A stretch of 64,000 nucleotides of DNA from an alpha proteobacterium SCGC AAA536-G10 (GCA_000384615.1 ARQU01000001.1:87684-151683); one strand, 5' to 3'; shown: positions 1 through 10,657, counted from the first letter of the stretch. Numbers and translations: made by a program. The notes: a model not told the origin generated them from the letters alone.

Positions 1-642
1 TTGAGTTCTTCTGATGTTTTAGTAAAAGATATGGTTTTTGCTACTTTAGATACAAAGATGAGTTTAGTGAATTTATCAAATAAGAAAAAAATTATTTTAT
101 CTGATACTGTAGGATTTATTTCTGCTTTGCCAACAGAATTAATAGATTCATTTAATTCATCTTTAGAAGAACTTTTTTCTTCAGATTATTTATTGGTTGT
201 ACACGATTTATCAAATCCAGATCTAGAAAATCAAGCTAAACTAGTTTTTGATACATTAAAAGAGATTGGTTTTTCTGAAGAATCTTTAGAGAACAAAGTT
301 ATTAATATTTTTAATAAATCTGATTTGAACTCTAATGTCGACGATTTTGATATTAAATTTAAAAACAAATTTGTTAAAACATCTGCATTAACCAAAGAAG
401 GAATGAAAACTTTAAAAAATTATTTAGATAAATTAGTTGATAAAAATTTTATAGATGCAATATTTTATATTCCTAGTGATTCGTTAAAAATTTCTTCGTG
501 GCTACACAAAAACTCCTTTGTTTATAATGATATATTTTGTGATATTAATTTTATAGGTAATAAAATAAAAACAAAAATTTCTATAAAAAAATTAAAATAT
601 TTTAAATCTAATTTCTCCCATATAAGAATGGACTCAATGTAA
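1..642 (+). CDS. hflX: GTPase HflX, C-terminal part (5' end outside window)
   Basis: This is the 3' portion of the ribosome-associated GTPase HflX, which splits or rescues stalled 70S ribosomes in other bacteria. The window opens inside the G domain. The switch region (KDMVFATLDTKMS) is followed by G3 DTVGFI, G4 NKSD and G5 SAL, then a degenerate C-terminal alpha/beta tail. The N-terminal nucleotide-binding-domain half and the P-loop must lie upstream of base 1, so the TTG at base 1 is not a credible start. Full-length family members have over 400 residues and about 213 are visible here. The position next to a mazG gene agrees with alphaproteobacterial hflX loci. Family assignment is secure; the N-terminus is simply not in view. 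Confidence 0.93.
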   Translation: MSSSDVLVKDMVFATLDTKMSLVNLSNKKKIILSDTVGFISALPTELIDSFNSSLEELFSSDYLLVVHDLSNPDLENQAKLVFDTLKEIGFSEESLENKVINIFNKSDLNSNVDDFDIKFKNKFVKTSALTKEGMKTLKNYLDKLVDKNFIDAIFYIPSDSLKISSWLHKNSFVYNDIFCDINFIGNKIKTKISIKKLKYFKSNFSHIRMDSM

Positions 643-671
643 TTAAATAGTTATGACTGACAACTTTATAG

Positions 672-1532
672 ATGAAAAAAAAAAAAAGGGACGAAGTAGT
701 TCAATATATCAGACTTTTACTTAAAGACGTTAATGAAAGTATTATTCTTAAATATTTTAAAAATCTTAAATTGAACGATATTTCAACTAAGACTTCTGAA
801 GATGATTTTGTTAGTATTGCTGACAAAAAAAGTGAAGAATTAATTTTTGAAAAATTATATGGGTTTCTTAACATCAAAAATTTTATTGGTGAAGAAGATT
901 CATATATAGATAAAAAACAATATTTAAGTTTATTAAATGAACCTTTAGTTTGGGTTGTTGACCCAATAGATGGAACTAAAAATTATATAAATGGGAAAGA
1001 TAATTTTTGTTCGATGATTTCGCTTGCATGCTTTTCAATTCCTATAGCTACATTTATATACTATCCATTTAAAAAAATTTTTGTCTATGCATTTAAAGGT
1101 TTTGGTGCATTTTCTATGGATTTCGATACTAAAAAAATTAATAAACTATCAATAAATTCTTTTAATCCTAGCGAGCTTTTAGGTTCTGGAGGAACTAAAG
1201 GTATTCCAGATCCATATAGACAATCTATTTTAAATAACTTACGAAATAACACTAAGAGGGTTTTTATTGGTAGTGCTGGAATAGAAACTATTATGTTAGC
1301 AAAAAATCAAACTCAATTTTTATTTCATGGTAGAGTAACACCTTGGGATCATTCACCATTAGATTTGATTATAAGAGAAGCTGGTGGGGTTGTATACATG
1401 ATAAAAAACAAAGAAAAATTTAATTTAAACTCACAAGGTCCAATATTAGCAGCTTCTAATCATGAGATTTGGGATCACATAAAAGAAATAGCAATTCCCC
1501 AAAATCACCCTTATCTGAGTGATGTGTCCTAG
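672..1532 (+). CDS. Inositol monophosphatase / bisphosphate nucleotidase family phosphatase
   Basis: This is a metal-dependent sugar-phosphate or nucleotide phosphatase of the IMPase fold. Visible motifs are GEED (first metal-ligand region), DPIDGT near residue 97 (metal-binding signature) and WDHSPLD near residue 237 (second signature). The 286-aa length is usual. Substrate could be inositol phosphate, histidinol phosphate or 3'-phosphoadenosine 5'-phosphate (CysQ); the sequence does not decide. It follows hflX by about 30 nt. The ATG at 672 sits directly before a run of 13 A and has no clear Shine-Dalgarno sequence. An ATG at 653 in another frame would read MTDNFIDE and enter the same A-run, so slippage or a one-base error could change the true N-terminus. 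The 3' end overlaps the convergent SDR gene by 4 nt. Confidence 0.85.
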   Translation: MKKKKRDEVVQYIRLLLKDVNESIILKYFKNLKLNDISTKTSEDDFVSIADKKSEELIFEKLYGFLNIKNFIGEEDSYIDKKQYLSLLNEPLVWVVDPIDGTKNYINGKDNFCSMISLACFSIPIATFIYYPFKKIFVYAFKGFGAFSMDFDTKKINKLSINSFNPSELLGSGGTKGIPDPYRQSILNNLRNNTKRVFIGSAGIETIMLAKNQTQFLFHGRVTPWDHSPLDLIIREAGGVVYMIKNKEKFNLNSQGPILAASNHEIWDHIKEIAIPQNHPYLSDVS

Positions 1533-2293
1533 TCCTTTTTTACAACATTAAAAGGATTAAAAGCTTGATCTCCAGCCATTATTTCAATTCGGTTAATGTT
1601 AATATTCTTAGGTCTTGTGGAAACCCAATAAATTGTTTCAGCTATATCTTCTGGGCTAATAACTCTAGTATTTTTGTATACTTGAGACGCTTTTTCTCTA
1701 TCACCTTTAAATCGAACTATTGAAAACTCAGTTTCAGCCAGACCAGGTTCAAGTGATGTAACATTAATGCCTTTACCAACTAGATCAGCTCTTAAATTTA
1801 ACGAAAATTGACTTACGAATGCTTTTGTACCACCATAAACATTTCCACCAGGATAAGGATAAGATCCCGCAACAGAGCCAAGATTGATGATATGACCTTC
1901 TTTATTATCAACCATTAATGGCAAAATAGTTCTCGTCGTATATACTAGTCCCTTAATATTTGTATCAATCATTTGGTCCCAATCATCAAGTTCAGCATTA
2001 TCCGCACCTTCTAATCCAAGTGCTAGACCAGCGTTGTTACATAGTACGGATATTTTATTAAAGTTTGGAGGCAGGTTTTTAATTGCTGTTTGTACAGACT
2101 GTTTGTCACTTACGTCAAAGGATAATGGTAAAGATTTTGGTCCTAATTCTTTTGCAAGTTCTTCAAGACGATCAGCTCTTCTTCCAGTAATTATAGTTTG
2201 CCATCCTTTTTCATTAAATAATGTAGCTGTAGCTTTTCCAAAACCAGATGTCGCACCAGTAATAAAAATTGTTTTTGGTAAATTAGAATTCAT
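1529..2293 (-). CDS. Short-chain dehydrogenase/reductase, YdfG-like
   Basis: This is a classical 254-aa SDR. The dinucleotide-binding TGATSGFG is at residues 12-19, NNAG lies near residue 87, and the catalytic Ser plus YGGTK (Tyr-x-x-x-Lys) lie in the segment around residues 140-160. The C-terminal RPKNININRIEIMAG pattern resembles YdfG-type NADP-dependent 3-hydroxy acid / L-allo-threonine dehydrogenases, which oxidise serine-like hydroxy acids. That substrate is inferred from overall pattern only. The gene is immediately downstream of mazG on the same strand: the mazG stop at 2294 directly adjoins the ATG at 2293, so the two are probably cotranscribed. No leader peptide, so it should be cytosolic. 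Confidence 0.88.
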   Translation of the reverse strand: MNSNLPKTIFITGATSGFGKATATLFNEKGWQTIITGRRADRLEELAKELGPKSLPLSFDVSDKQSVQTAIKNLPPNFNKISVLCNNAGLALGLEGADNAELDDWDQMIDTNIKGLVYTTRTILPLMVDNKEGHIINLGSVAGSYPYPGGNVYGGTKAFVSQFSLNLRADLVGKGINVTSLEPGLAETEFSIVRFKGDREKASQVYKNTRVISPEDIAETIYWVSTRPKNININRIEIMAGDQAFNPFNVVKKD

Positions 2294-3124
2294 TTAATCC
2301 TCATTTATTAATCTTTTAGCGTTATTCCATAAGTTTTTAAAGTTGACTGCTTTTAAATTATGCCATTTTAATTTTTTATCTTCAATAATGTTTTCCATTT
2401 TATTAAATCTTTTGATAAATTTTTGATTAGCTTTTTTTATTGTTTGATCTGGATCAAGATTTAAATGTCTTGATAAACTTATTAATGTAAAAAACAAATC
2501 GCCTAATTCATCTTCAATATTTTTATTATTTTTTTCTTTCAAGGCATCTTTTAATTCATTTAATTCTTCATCAACTTTTTCAAGTACTTGATCTCTATTA
2601 ATCCAATCAAAATTTAATGATGCTGCTTTCTTTTGAATTTTCAATGATTTTAGAATAGTGGGCATATTATTTTCGATTTGATCTAATGTACTTTTATTTG
2701 CATTATGTTTATTCTTTTTTTCTAAATTTTTTATTCTTTCCCAACTTTCTTGGGGTAAGTCATTAATCTTGTAATTTTCATCAAAGATTTGAGGATGTCT
2801 TCTTATTATCTTTTGTGAAATTTCGTCCGCAACATCGTCAAAACTAAAGTCACCTTTATCAGAAGCAATTTGAGATATAAGAACAACTTGCAACAACAAA
2901 TCACCTAGCTCACTTTTAATTTCATTTATATCATTTTTTTCAATTGCATTTACCAGCTCATAAGCTTCTTCAATTGAATACGGTGCTATTGAACTATAAT
3001 CTTGCTTTAAATCCCAAGGACATCCACCATCAGGATCTCTCAATATTTCAATTACACGTCTAATTTTATCAATTGATACAAGTTTATTTAATTCATTAGA
3101 TTTCTTTTTTGATATTTTTTTCAT
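2294..3124 (-). CDS. mazG: Nucleoside triphosphate pyrophosphohydrolase MazG
   Basis: MazG hydrolyses (d)NTPs to NMP and pyrophosphate and cleans up damaged nucleotides. The 276-aa protein has the two tandem MazG folds of the long form. The first contains GGCPWDLKQ and the metal-binding pattern EEAYELVNAI ... SELGDLL at about residues 52-80. The second has EELNELKDAL ... EDELGDLF at about 185-210. The length matches the E. coli-type enzyme (263 aa). A lysine-rich N-terminus precedes the domain. Its position beside hflX is a recurring alphaproteobacterial arrangement. It is transcribed divergently from the DUF502 gene across a short AT-rich spacer. Confidence 0.95.
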   Translation of the reverse strand: MKKISKKKSNELNKLVSIDKIRRVIEILRDPDGGCPWDLKQDYSSIAPYSIEEAYELVNAIEKNDINEIKSELGDLLLQVVLISQIASDKGDFSFDDVADEISQKIIRRHPQIFDENYKINDLPQESWERIKNLEKKNKHNANKSTLDQIENNMPTILKSLKIQKKAASLNFDWINRDQVLEKVDEELNELKDALKEKNNKNIEDELGDLFFTLISLSRHLNLDPDQTIKKANQKFIKRFNKMENIIEDKKLKWHNLKAVNFKNLWNNAKRLINED

Positions 3125-3198
3125 AATGCAATCTTTTTTGTGCTAATTATAAGTATATTCATTTTTATTATAAATTAATATATCATTAGGAGACATTG

Positions 3199-3834
3199 TT
3201 GTCTGAAGAAAAATTAGGTATTTTTGCTCGTTTCAGAAGGTACTTTCTTGCAGGTATTTTAGTTACTTCTCCAATTTTAATTACTATCTATGTAACTTGG
3301 ATTATAATTACTTTCATTGATACCCAAGTGGCAGGCTTATTACCTGACAGTTTAGACTTTACAAAACAATTACCTCATCAAATACCTGGATTAGGATTAA
3401 TAATTAGTATTGTTGTAATAACATTTATTGGTGCAATTACCCCTGGCTTTATTGGAAGAACATTACTGAAAACTGGTGAAAGAGTCCTAAATAAAATGCC
3501 TGTTGTGAGAAGTATTTATAGTGCCATAAAACAAATTATGGAAACTGTCATGTCTACTAATTCAGAAAGTTTTAGGGATGTGGTTTTAGTTGAATATCCT
3601 AGAAAGGGTATTTGGGTCATAGGTTTTGTTACTGGTGAAACTAAAGGTGAGGTTCAAACTTTAAATAATGAAACATTAATAAATGTTTTTATACCTACTA
3701 CCCCTAATCCAACTAGTGGATTTCTTTTATTTTTACCAAAGAAAGATTTGATTTTCATGAAAATGAAAGTAGAGGATGCAGTCAAAATGGTTATTTCAGG
3801 TGGAATAGTAACGCCTAAAATTAGTAAAAGATAA
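3199..3834 (+). CDS. DUF502 family inner-membrane protein
   Basis: This is a DUF502 membrane protein of unknown role. Two hydrophobic helices are clear, at about residues 14-36 (AGILVTSPILITIYVTWIII) and 60-85 (GLIISIVVITFIGAITPG). They are followed by the family block around RVLNKMPVVRSIYSAIKQ and a soluble C-terminal part with PTTPNPTSGFLLF. Two TTG codons occur in tandem at 3196 and 3199. The AGGAG at 3188-3192 sits only 3 nt from the first but 6 nt from the second, so I place the start at 3199. It is followed convergently by recG with an 11-nt gap. Family recognition is firm, but no function is established for it. Confidence 0.87.
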   Translation: MSEEKLGIFARFRRYFLAGILVTSPILITIYVTWIIITFIDTQVAGLLPDSLDFTKQLPHQIPGLGLIISIVVITFIGAITPGFIGRTLLKTGERVLNKMPVVRSIYSAIKQIMETVMSTNSESFRDVVLVEYPRKGIWVIGFVTGETKGEVQTLNNETLINVFIPTTPNPTSGFLLFLPKKDLIFMKMKVEDAVKMVISGGIVTPKISKR

Positions 3835-3845
3835 ATTTTAAATAA

Positions 3846-5972
3846 TCATCCACCTTTTAATAATTTAATAGCGTCATTATTTTCAAAAATAGATAAAAGA
3901 GTGTTTACTTTGTTTTGTTGATTTTCATTTTTTAATAAATTAACAGCCTCATCTCTTGCTTCAAGTATTAAATCACTATGTAAATGTAAGTTTATGAATT
4001 TGAAATCTATATTTCCTGACTGCTTGCTTCCCAGAACTTCACCAGGTCCTCTTAATATCAAGTCATTTTCAGAAATTTTAAAACCATCATCAGTTTCTTT
4101 TAAGATCTTTAATCTTGAGTATGCGATTGGGCTTAGTTGTGATTTATATAATAATATACAAGAGGATTCTTTATTACTTCTTCCAACTCTTCCTCTTAAT
4201 TGATGGATTTGTGATAATCCAAATCTTTCAGCACATTCAATAACCATAATAGTTGCATCAGGAATATCAACACCAACCTCAATAACAGTTGTGGCTACAA
4301 GAATCTTACTTTTACCGACCTTAAATTCATTAATTGCTTTTTCCTTGTCAATTTGATTTTGTTTTCCGTGCACTAAAGAGATATCAATATTAGGGAAAAA
4401 ACTTGTTAAAAAATCAAATCTTTCATTCACTGCAATTAAATCTTCATTTTCTGAATTTTCAATCATAGGACAAACCCAGTATATTAAAGCACCATTTTTA
4501 ATTGCTCTTTCAACAGAAAGTAAAACCTCATTTATTTTACTTTGAGGTAAAACATAAGTTTTTATACGTCTCCTTCCAATTGGTTTTTCTTTTATGATTG
4601 ACATATCCATATCACCATAAGCAGTTAAAGCAAGGGACCTTGGAATAGGGGTGGCTGTCATAACTAATATGTTAACATTTGTACCTTTTTGAGTGATTTC
4701 ATATCTTTGTTTTACACCAAATTTATGTTGTTCATCTATTACTGCTAGAGACAAGTTTTTATATGTGACATTTTTAGATATCAATGCATGCGTGCCAACA
4801 ATAACTTTAACATGACCATTGGCTATACTATTGATAACTTCTATTCTTTCTTTTTTATTATGATTTGATCTAGATGCACCTAATAATAAAGCAACATTTA
4901 TATTCATTGGAGCAAGGAGTTTTTTTATAGTGTTGTAATGTTGTAAAGCCAATATTTCGGTAGGTACCAAAAGTACAGATTGGGATCCATCAGATATAGA
5001 GTGTAACATTGAAATTAATGCTACTATTGTTTTACCTGAGCCAACATCACCTTGTAGCATTCTAACCATTGTCTTTTGGTTGTAAATATCTTTTTGAATT
5101 TCTTTGACAACTTCTCTTTGATTTTCAGTTAATTTAAAAGGTAAATTTTTATACAAATTTTCTATTACTTGAGAATTACTGTTAGGTGATAAATTATTAT
5201 TAATTTTAGTTATTTTATTTTTAATTAATAACATTGATATTTGGTTTGCAACTAACTCATCAAAAGCAAGTCGTCTTCTATAAATACTATTCAGTTCGGC
5301 GTCTTTAATATTTTCAGGATTATGTATTTTAGTTATAGAATTTTGCCAATTTTCAAATTTATATTTCTCTATGACTCTATCTGATAACCATTCTGTTACA
5401 TCAGGTATTTTTTTTATTGATTGATTTATAATTTTGAAAATAAACTTTTGATTAACGCCATGAAATAAAGGATAAAGAGGTTCAATCTTAGGTATTTCAT
5501 TACTTGTATTATTTGAAACCACATAATCAGGGTGAACAACTTGACCTAAACCATTATAACTTTCAAATTTACCACTTATAAGAATTCTATTTCCAACCTT
5601 ATAGATATTTTTCAAATACTGGGTGTTTTGGCCAAAATATATAATATCTAATCTTATACTTTTTTCTTTATTTATGCCAAAAGTTACTATTTTTGAAATA
5701 TTATTTCTTTTTCTAAAATTATAGTTTGGAATATTAACTTCTATTATCTCAACTTCACATGTTATAATTTCACCATGATTTATATTTTTTAAAGATGTAT
5801 TTTGAAAACGGTTAATAGATTTAATTGGTAAATAAAATAGTAGATTAATAATATAAGGACCAATTTTTTTTTCTAACAACTTTAATTTTTTTTCCCCAAC
5901 TCCATCTATATTAAGTAATGAAGAAAACAATTGAAAAATATTTTCAGGTCTTTTGATGATTAAATTAGACAA
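3846..5972 (-). CDS. recG: ATP-dependent DNA helicase RecG
   Basis: RecG is a branch-migrating helicase that remodels stalled forks and Holliday junctions. It is 708 aa, the usual size. The N-terminal OB-fold wedge region includes GEIITCEVEIIEV near residues 67-79. Walker A GDVGSGKT is near residue 307, the DEQH box near 410, motif III TATPIPRS follows, and motif [11 protein letters not shown] is near 590. The C-terminal domain ends in a short basic tail. It lies opposite sdhE-mfd, divergent across about 65 nt of AT-rich sequence. This recG | sdhE-mfd grouping is a standard alphaproteobacterial neighbourhood. All helicase motifs are intact. Confidence 0.97.
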   Translation of the reverse strand: MSNLIIKRPENIFQLFSSLLNIDGVGEKKLKLLEKKIGPYIINLLFYLPIKSINRFQNTSLKNINHGEIITCEVEIIEVNIPNYNFRKRNNISKIVTFGINKEKSIRLDIIYFGQNTQYLKNIYKVGNRILISGKFESYNGLGQVVHPDYVVSNNTSNEIPKIEPLYPLFHGVNQKFIFKIINQSIKKIPDVTEWLSDRVIEKYKFENWQNSITKIHNPENIKDAELNSIYRRRLAFDELVANQISMLLIKNKITKINNNLSPNSNSQVIENLYKNLPFKLTENQREVVKEIQKDIYNQKTMVRMLQGDVGSGKTIVALISMLHSISDGSQSVLLVPTEILALQHYNTIKKLLAPMNINVALLLGASRSNHNKKERIEVINSIANGHVKVIVGTHALISKNVTYKNLSLAVIDEQHKFGVKQRYEITQKGTNVNILVMTATPIPRSLALTAYGDMDMSIIKEKPIGRRRIKTYVLPQSKINEVLLSVERAIKNGALIYWVCPMIENSENEDLIAVNERFDFLTSFFPNIDISLVHGKQNQIDKEKAINEFKVGKSKILVATTVIEVGVDIPDATIMVIECAERFGLSQIHQLRGRVGRSNKESSCILLYKSQLSPIAYSRLKILKETDDGFKISENDLILRGPGEVLGSKQSGNIDFKFINLHLHSDLILEARDEAVNLLKNENQQNKVNTLLSIFENNDAIKLLKGG

Positions 5973-6037
5973 GAAATTAAAATCCTTTATTTATAATTAT
6001 ACTCACTTAAATTTACTTTATATAAAACGAGAAAAAA

Positions 6038-6295
6038 TTGAACAATAGAAGTGTTTTTATAAAAAAGCTATTATACAGATCTAAATATACAGGAACACGT
6101 GAAACAGATATTTTACTTGGTAATTTTGCAGAGAGTAATTTACACAATTTAAGTGACGAATACCTCATATCTTACCAAAAATTACTTGAGTCTGGAGATC
6201 CAAGAATATGGCGTTTATCAATTGATGTTGAAAAAACTAATTCTGATAAAGAAAATTATATTATTAATTTAATTAGAGAATTTAAAGGTTTTTAA
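6038..6295 (+). CDS. sdhE: FAD assembly factor SdhE
   Basis: SdhE is a small five-helix protein that promotes covalent FAD attachment to succinate dehydrogenase (SdhA). The 85-aa length, the LLYRS ... TDILLGNFA segment and LLESGDPRIWRL match the family. The signature RGxxE is written here TGTRE (residues about 18-22): the glycine and glutamate are kept but the usual arginine is threonine, which is uncommon. The start is a TTG at 6038, preceded by a purine-rich stretch. The stop lies one base before the mfd start, so the two form a tight operon. The recG / sdhE / mfd context supports the call. Confidence 0.88.
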   Translation: MNNRSVFIKKLLYRSKYTGTRETDILLGNFAESNLHNLSDEYLISYQKLLESGDPRIWRLSIDVEKTNSDKENYIINLIREFKGF

Positions 6296-6296
6296 A

Positions 6297-9200
6297 TTGT
6301 TTAATTTAAAATATGAAGTAAAAAAAATTAATAATATTAATGGGGTTCGAGATAGTATAATTCCATTTTTAATATCAGCACTTTTAAAAAACGATAATAT
6401 TTTTTACATTGCAAAGAATGATTTTGAACTATCTAATATTCATAGTTTTTTATCACATAATTTTGCAGATATTAATATTTTCAAAATTCCTGCATGGGAC
6501 TGTCTTCCATATGATATTTCATCGCCAAATTTTAGTATTACAAGTGAACGTATAAAATTTTTTTCAGAACTTTGCTTTTTAAAAAAAAATAAAGAAAAAA
6601 AAATTTTTTTAACAACTATTAACGCTTTAATAACTAAAACTGCTCCAAGAGATTTTTATAAAAAAAATTTTATTTCCTTATCTAATAAAACTGAACATTC
6701 TCTAAACACATTAACTAATTTTTTAATCAATACTGGATATAAAAGAGTTCAAACTGTACGGGAATTATGTGAATTTAGTTTAAGGGGAAGTATTTTAGAC
6801 GTTTTTCCAATTGGATACCCCAAAGCTTTTAGGATCGACTTCTTTGGTCGAACTATTGAAACAATAAAAGTAATGGATCCTCTCACACAAAGATCTAGCG
6901 TTCACGTTGAAAATATTAATATTTATTCCTCTAATGAATATTTATTGAGTGAAGAAAATATTGAAAATTTTAGAAAAAAATTTAGAAGCTTATACGCTAA
7001 TCAAAGCTTTAAGAATTCTATTTACGAAAAAGTTTCATCAGGTATTAGATTTAATGGAATAGAACATTATTTACCATTACTTCATAAAGAACCCTTATGT
7101 TCAATTTTTGAATTTTTGCCAAAAGATCAAGAGATTACTTTTTTATTAACTAAAAATTTTTTTAAATTAATTGCTGAAAGAGAATCAGAAATAAAACATT
7201 TCAGTGAAGAAAGAAAAACAGAAAATCCTGAATATAATTTGATCTCAATTGAAGATTTATACTTAACTACCGAAGATTTAAAAGATCATTTAAAATCATT
7301 CAAAACAATTAACTTAAATGAATTTGATCAAATTGAAAACAATGATAATCATGAAATTAATTTGTACTCTAAACCATTAATAATTTCTAATTATATAGAT
7401 ACAGAAGATACTAATAAAATAAATAATTTTGTTAAATTTTGTATAAAAAAAAGTTTAGATAATAAAAAAATAATTATAATTACTGAAGAAAATTCTAGTA
7501 TTAACAACCTAATTCATTTTTTTGAAGAAGATCTAAATAATAGTAATATCAAATTTGATATTATTGAAATTAAAGACTTAATTTATGATGAACTCATAAC
7601 TAATTTTAATTTTTCATATTCTCCATATGTAGAAAGTTTTGAAGTTAATAATCATTTAATTATTTTTGATCGTGATATCTTTGGAAAGCCAGAAAAAAAG
7701 AAGAAATCATGGAGAAGAAAAACAGAAAATTTTCTTAAAGACTTAAATACCATTGAAGCTGGTGACTTAATAGCACACATTGACCATGGAATAGGCCTAT
7801 ATGATGGATTGGAAATGATTTCTTCCTCTGGTGTAGATCATGATTGCCTGAGGTTAATTTACAGTGGAGGAGATAAGTTATATCTACCAGTTGAAAACAT
7901 GAATTTGTTGAGCAGGGTAGGTGATACAAATTTTTCACGAGATCTTGATAAACTTGGTGCCGCTAATTGGCAAAATAGAAAGGCAAATGTCAAAAAGAAA
8001 ATTAAGGATATGGCTGAGAAATTAATAAGAGTAGCAGCTCAAAGAGAAATAATATCAACAGAAAAACTATTTGTTACTGAAGATTATAAAAGTTTTTCTA
8101 GAAAATTCCCATTTCAGTTAACTGATGATCAAGAAAGGGCTATCAATGATGTAATTTTAGATTTAGAAACTGGCAAATTAATGGATAGATTGATTTGTGG
8201 TGATGTCGGTTTTGGTAAAACTGAAGTTGCATTAAGAACATCTTTTATTTTAGCAAATTCTGGTTACCAAGTAGCTTTAGTAGCCCCAACTACAATTTTA
8301 GTAAAACAACATTATAAAAGTTTTTCTGAAAGGTTTAAAACAACCTCATTAAACATCTCTTCCTTATCACGAATGACTAGTTTAAAAGATAGAAACAAAA
8401 TAAAAAATGACCTTAAAACTGGTGAAGTTAATATTGTGATTGGAACACATGCTTTACTTTCTAACGACGTAGATTTTAATAATTTAGGATTGCTAATTAT
8501 AGATGAAGAACAACATTTTGGAGTCGCGCAAAAAGAGAAAATTAAAGAACTTCAAGGAAATATTCATGTATTGACACTATCAGCAACTCCAATTCCAAGA
8601 ACACTTCAGTTATCTTTGTCTGGACTTAAACAACTTAGCTTAATCACCACTCCTCCTGTTAACAGATTATCAATAAGAACCTTCGTCTTAGAGTGGGATA
8701 AAGTTGTGCTATTAGATGCTTTAAATAGAGAAAAAAATAGAGGTGGACAGACGTTTATTGTCTGCCCTAGAGTTAAAGATATAGATAGCTTGTATGATAG
8801 AATAAAAACAATGGTTCCTGATTTATCAATTAGTGTTGCACATGGGCAAATGAAGATAGATGAATTAGATAAATCAATTAATTTATTTTCAGACGGTATC
8901 ACAGATATTTTGATATCTACTAATATCATTGAATCTGGAATTGATATACCTAATGCGAATACAATAATAATCCATAAAGCTGATATGTTTGGCCTCTCTC
9001 AATTATATCAACTTAGAGGTAGAGTTGGTCGTAGTAAAACTCGTGCTTATTCTTATTTTACAATTGATAAAGATAAAATTTTACAAAAAAAATCTCAGCA
9101 AAGGCTAGATGTGATAAAAACACTTGATAATCTTGGAGCAGGTTTTTCCCTAGCAAGTTATGATATGGATATTAGAGGGGCAGGTAATCTACTTGGTGAT

Positions 9201-9752
9201 GAACAATCTGGACAAATCAAAGAGGTAGGGGTTGAGTTGTACCAAGATATGTTAAAAGATGCTGTAAGTTCATTTAAAGAGGGTGGTAAATCCATTGAAG
9301 AAACTTGGTCTCCTTCTATATCTCTAGGGCTGCCAGTTCTTATTCCAGAAACATACGTTTATGACCTTTCTACCAGAATGTCTCTTTATAGGAAGGCAGG
9401 TGAGCTTTTAAACACAAAGGATATAGATAATTTTACTGAAGAGCTTTTTGATAGATTTGGACCTCCACCTATAGAAGTTAATAATTTATTAGCTACTTTG
9501 ATGATAAAAAATAAATGCCTTAAAAATAAAATAAAAATTATAGATGCCGGGCCCAAAGGTGTTTTAATTGGTTTTAAAAATAATTATTTCAAAGATACGG
9601 ATAAACTGTTTAAATGGATAAATGACCAATCTGGTTTGATAAAAATTAGACCTGATCAAAAACTTTTTATTCAAAAAAATCTAAAAACACGGGATGATAA
9701 AATAAATATAGTTATAAATATTATAAGTCAGTTAGAATTGTTAAGTGTTTAG
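6297..9752 (+). CDS. mfd: Transcription-repair coupling factor Mfd
   Basis: Mfd removes RNA polymerase stalled at lesions and recruits UvrA. The 1151-aa protein has the UvrB-like N-terminal module ([14 protein letters not shown] near residue 160) and the RNA-polymerase-interacting domain with [10 protein letters not shown] near residue 490. The RecG-like translocase follows: Walker A GDVGFGKT near 635, DEEQ near 735, SATPIPRT, and [16 protein letters not shown] near 905. A TRCF C-terminal domain spans about 1010-1115. The start is TTG at 6297, just after the sdhE stop, with AAAGG about 10 nt upstream. The central linker is unusually Asn/Lys/Ile-rich, as expected for this base composition. Confidence 0.97.
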   Translation: MFNLKYEVKKINNINGVRDSIIPFLISALLKNDNIFYIAKNDFELSNIHSFLSHNFADINIFKIPAWDCLPYDISSPNFSITSERIKFFSELCFLKKNKEKKIFLTTINALITKTAPRDFYKKNFISLSNKTEHSLNTLTNFLINTGYKRVQTVRELCEFSLRGSILDVFPIGYPKAFRIDFFGRTIETIKVMDPLTQRSSVHVENINIYSSNEYLLSEENIENFRKKFRSLYANQSFKNSIYEKVSSGIRFNGIEHYLPLLHKEPLCSIFEFLPKDQEITFLLTKNFFKLIAERESEIKHFSEERKTENPEYNLISIEDLYLTTEDLKDHLKSFKTINLNEFDQIENNDNHEINLYSKPLIISNYIDTEDTNKINNFVKFCIKKSLDNKKIIIITEENSSINNLIHFFEEDLNNSNIKFDIIEIKDLIYDELITNFNFSYSPYVESFEVNNHLIIFDRDIFGKPEKKKKSWRRKTENFLKDLNTIEAGDLIAHIDHGIGLYDGLEMISSSGVDHDCLRLIYSGGDKLYLPVENMNLLSRVGDTNFSRDLDKLGAANWQNRKANVKKKIKDMAEKLIRVAAQREIISTEKLFVTEDYKSFSRKFPFQLTDDQERAINDVILDLETGKLMDRLICGDVGFGKTEVALRTSFILANSGYQVALVAPTTILVKQHYKSFSERFKTTSLNISSLSRMTSLKDRNKIKNDLKTGEVNIVIGTHALLSNDVDFNNLGLLIIDEEQHFGVAQKEKIKELQGNIHVLTLSATPIPRTLQLSLSGLKQLSLITTPPVNRLSIRTFVLEWDKVVLLDALNREKNRGGQTFIVCPRVKDIDSLYDRIKTMVPDLSISVAHGQMKIDELDKSINLFSDGITDILISTNIIESGIDIPNANTIIIHKADMFGLSQLYQLRGRVGRSKTRAYSYFTIDKDKILQKKSQQRLDVIKTLDNLGAGFSLASYDMDIRGAGNLLGDEQSGQIKEVGVELYQDMLKDAVSSFKEGGKSIEETWSPSISLGLPVLIPETYVYDLSTRMSLYRKAGELLNTKDIDNFTEELFDRFGPPPIEVNNLLATLMIKNKCLKNKIKIIDAGPKGVLIGFKNNYFKDTDKLFKWINDQSGLIKIRPDQKLFIQKNLKTRDDKINIVINIISQLELLSV

Positions 9753-9753
9753 T

Positions 9754-10038
9754 CTATATTCGACAATCAAACGTACCTTTAGCTGTGTCATCAGCATAAG
9801 TTTTTATTTTGATTAAAACTACTCTTTTATGATTTTTACAAATATTTTTAATTTTATCTTTTATATTTGAAGGAATTTTAGTTATAGAATTTTTTTCAAT
9901 TTTCCATTTAAGTTCAAATGGTTTTTCTTGATAGGTTATAGGAGGTAATACTATATTTTCTTTTTTTGAGATTTTAGTATGTTGATTGCAGTTTGATAAA
10001 AATAATAATAAGCACACAATTATTAGAACTTTATACAT
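9754..10038 (-). CDS. Small putative lipoprotein
   Basis: This is a 94-aa secreted protein I do not recognise. Residues 1-16 form a hydrophobic signal ending in a lipobox-like LSNC with Cys 17; the asparagine at -1 is atypical. The mature part is polar and lysine-rich, with a proline-containing linker (LPPITYQEKP) and a C-terminal segment holding two cysteines (NICKNH and the final FDCRI) that could form a disulfide. It converges on mfd, whose stop is one base away. A lipoprotein facing the periplasm is inferred from the leader only. It may be lineage-restricted. Confidence 0.7.
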   Translation of the reverse strand: MYKVLIIVCLLLFLSNCNQHTKISKKENIVLPPITYQEKPFELKWKIEKNSITKIPSNIKDKIKNICKNHKRVVLIKIKTYADDTAKGTFDCRI

Positions 10039-10124
10039 TTTAAAACTCTCCTATTTATCTTAATGTATTAAAATAATTTAACATTTTATTTTTTAAATAT
10101 TTGTTTTAAATAGTGGAAAAGAAT

Positions 10125-10565
10125 TCACCAAGTTCCAACGTTTTTCATACTTGACCATGGCTCTTTTATTTCAAGATTTTCACCTTGTTGAAGTAATTCA
10201 ATAGAAATATTATCAGGTGATTTAACAAAAGCCATTCTTCCTTCTCTTGGAGGTCTATTAATTGTTACGCCTGTATCTATTAATTTTTGACAAGTATCAT
10301 AAATATTTTTCACTGAAAGCGCTAGATGACCAAAATTTCTTCCAGTATCATATTTTTCTGGCTCCCAATTGTATGTTAGTTCGATTTCTGGGGAACGATT
10401 TTCTTTTGCATTTTTTTCATCTTCTGGAGCTGCAAGAAAAATTAGTGTGAATTTACCTTCTGGAACATCCTTTCTTCTTATTTCAACTAAGCCAAGTTTG
10501 TTGCAAAAAAAATCTAACGATTCTTCTATATTAGTAACTCTAATCATTGTATGTAAAAATTTCAT
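10125..10565 (-). CDS. gloA: Lactoylglutathione lyase (glyoxalase I)
   Basis: Glyoxalase I isomerises the methylglyoxal-glutathione hemithioacetal to S-lactoylglutathione. The 146-aa VOC-fold protein shows the expected four metal ligands: His in LHTMIRV near residue 5, Glu in PEIELTYNW near 62, His in FGHLAL near 80, and Glu in SIELLQ near 127. The [10 protein letters not shown] and [13 protein letters not shown] segments are typical of the proteobacterial enzyme. The monocistronic gene is divergent from the PLP-enzyme gene at 10658. No odd features. Confidence 0.93.
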   Translation of the reverse strand: MKFLHTMIRVTNIEESLDFFCNKLGLVEIRRKDVPEGKFTLIFLAAPEDEKNAKENRSPEIELTYNWEPEKYDTGRNFGHLALSVKNIYDTCQKLIDTGVTINRPPREGRMAFVKSPDNISIELLQQGENLEIKEPWSSMKNVGTW

Positions 10566-10657
10566 TTTAAATCCAAATTGTTAAACAAATATATTATATA
10601 GATAATATAAATTTATTAATTATACTACTGTCTTTATAAATAGTGTTAGAGATTTTT

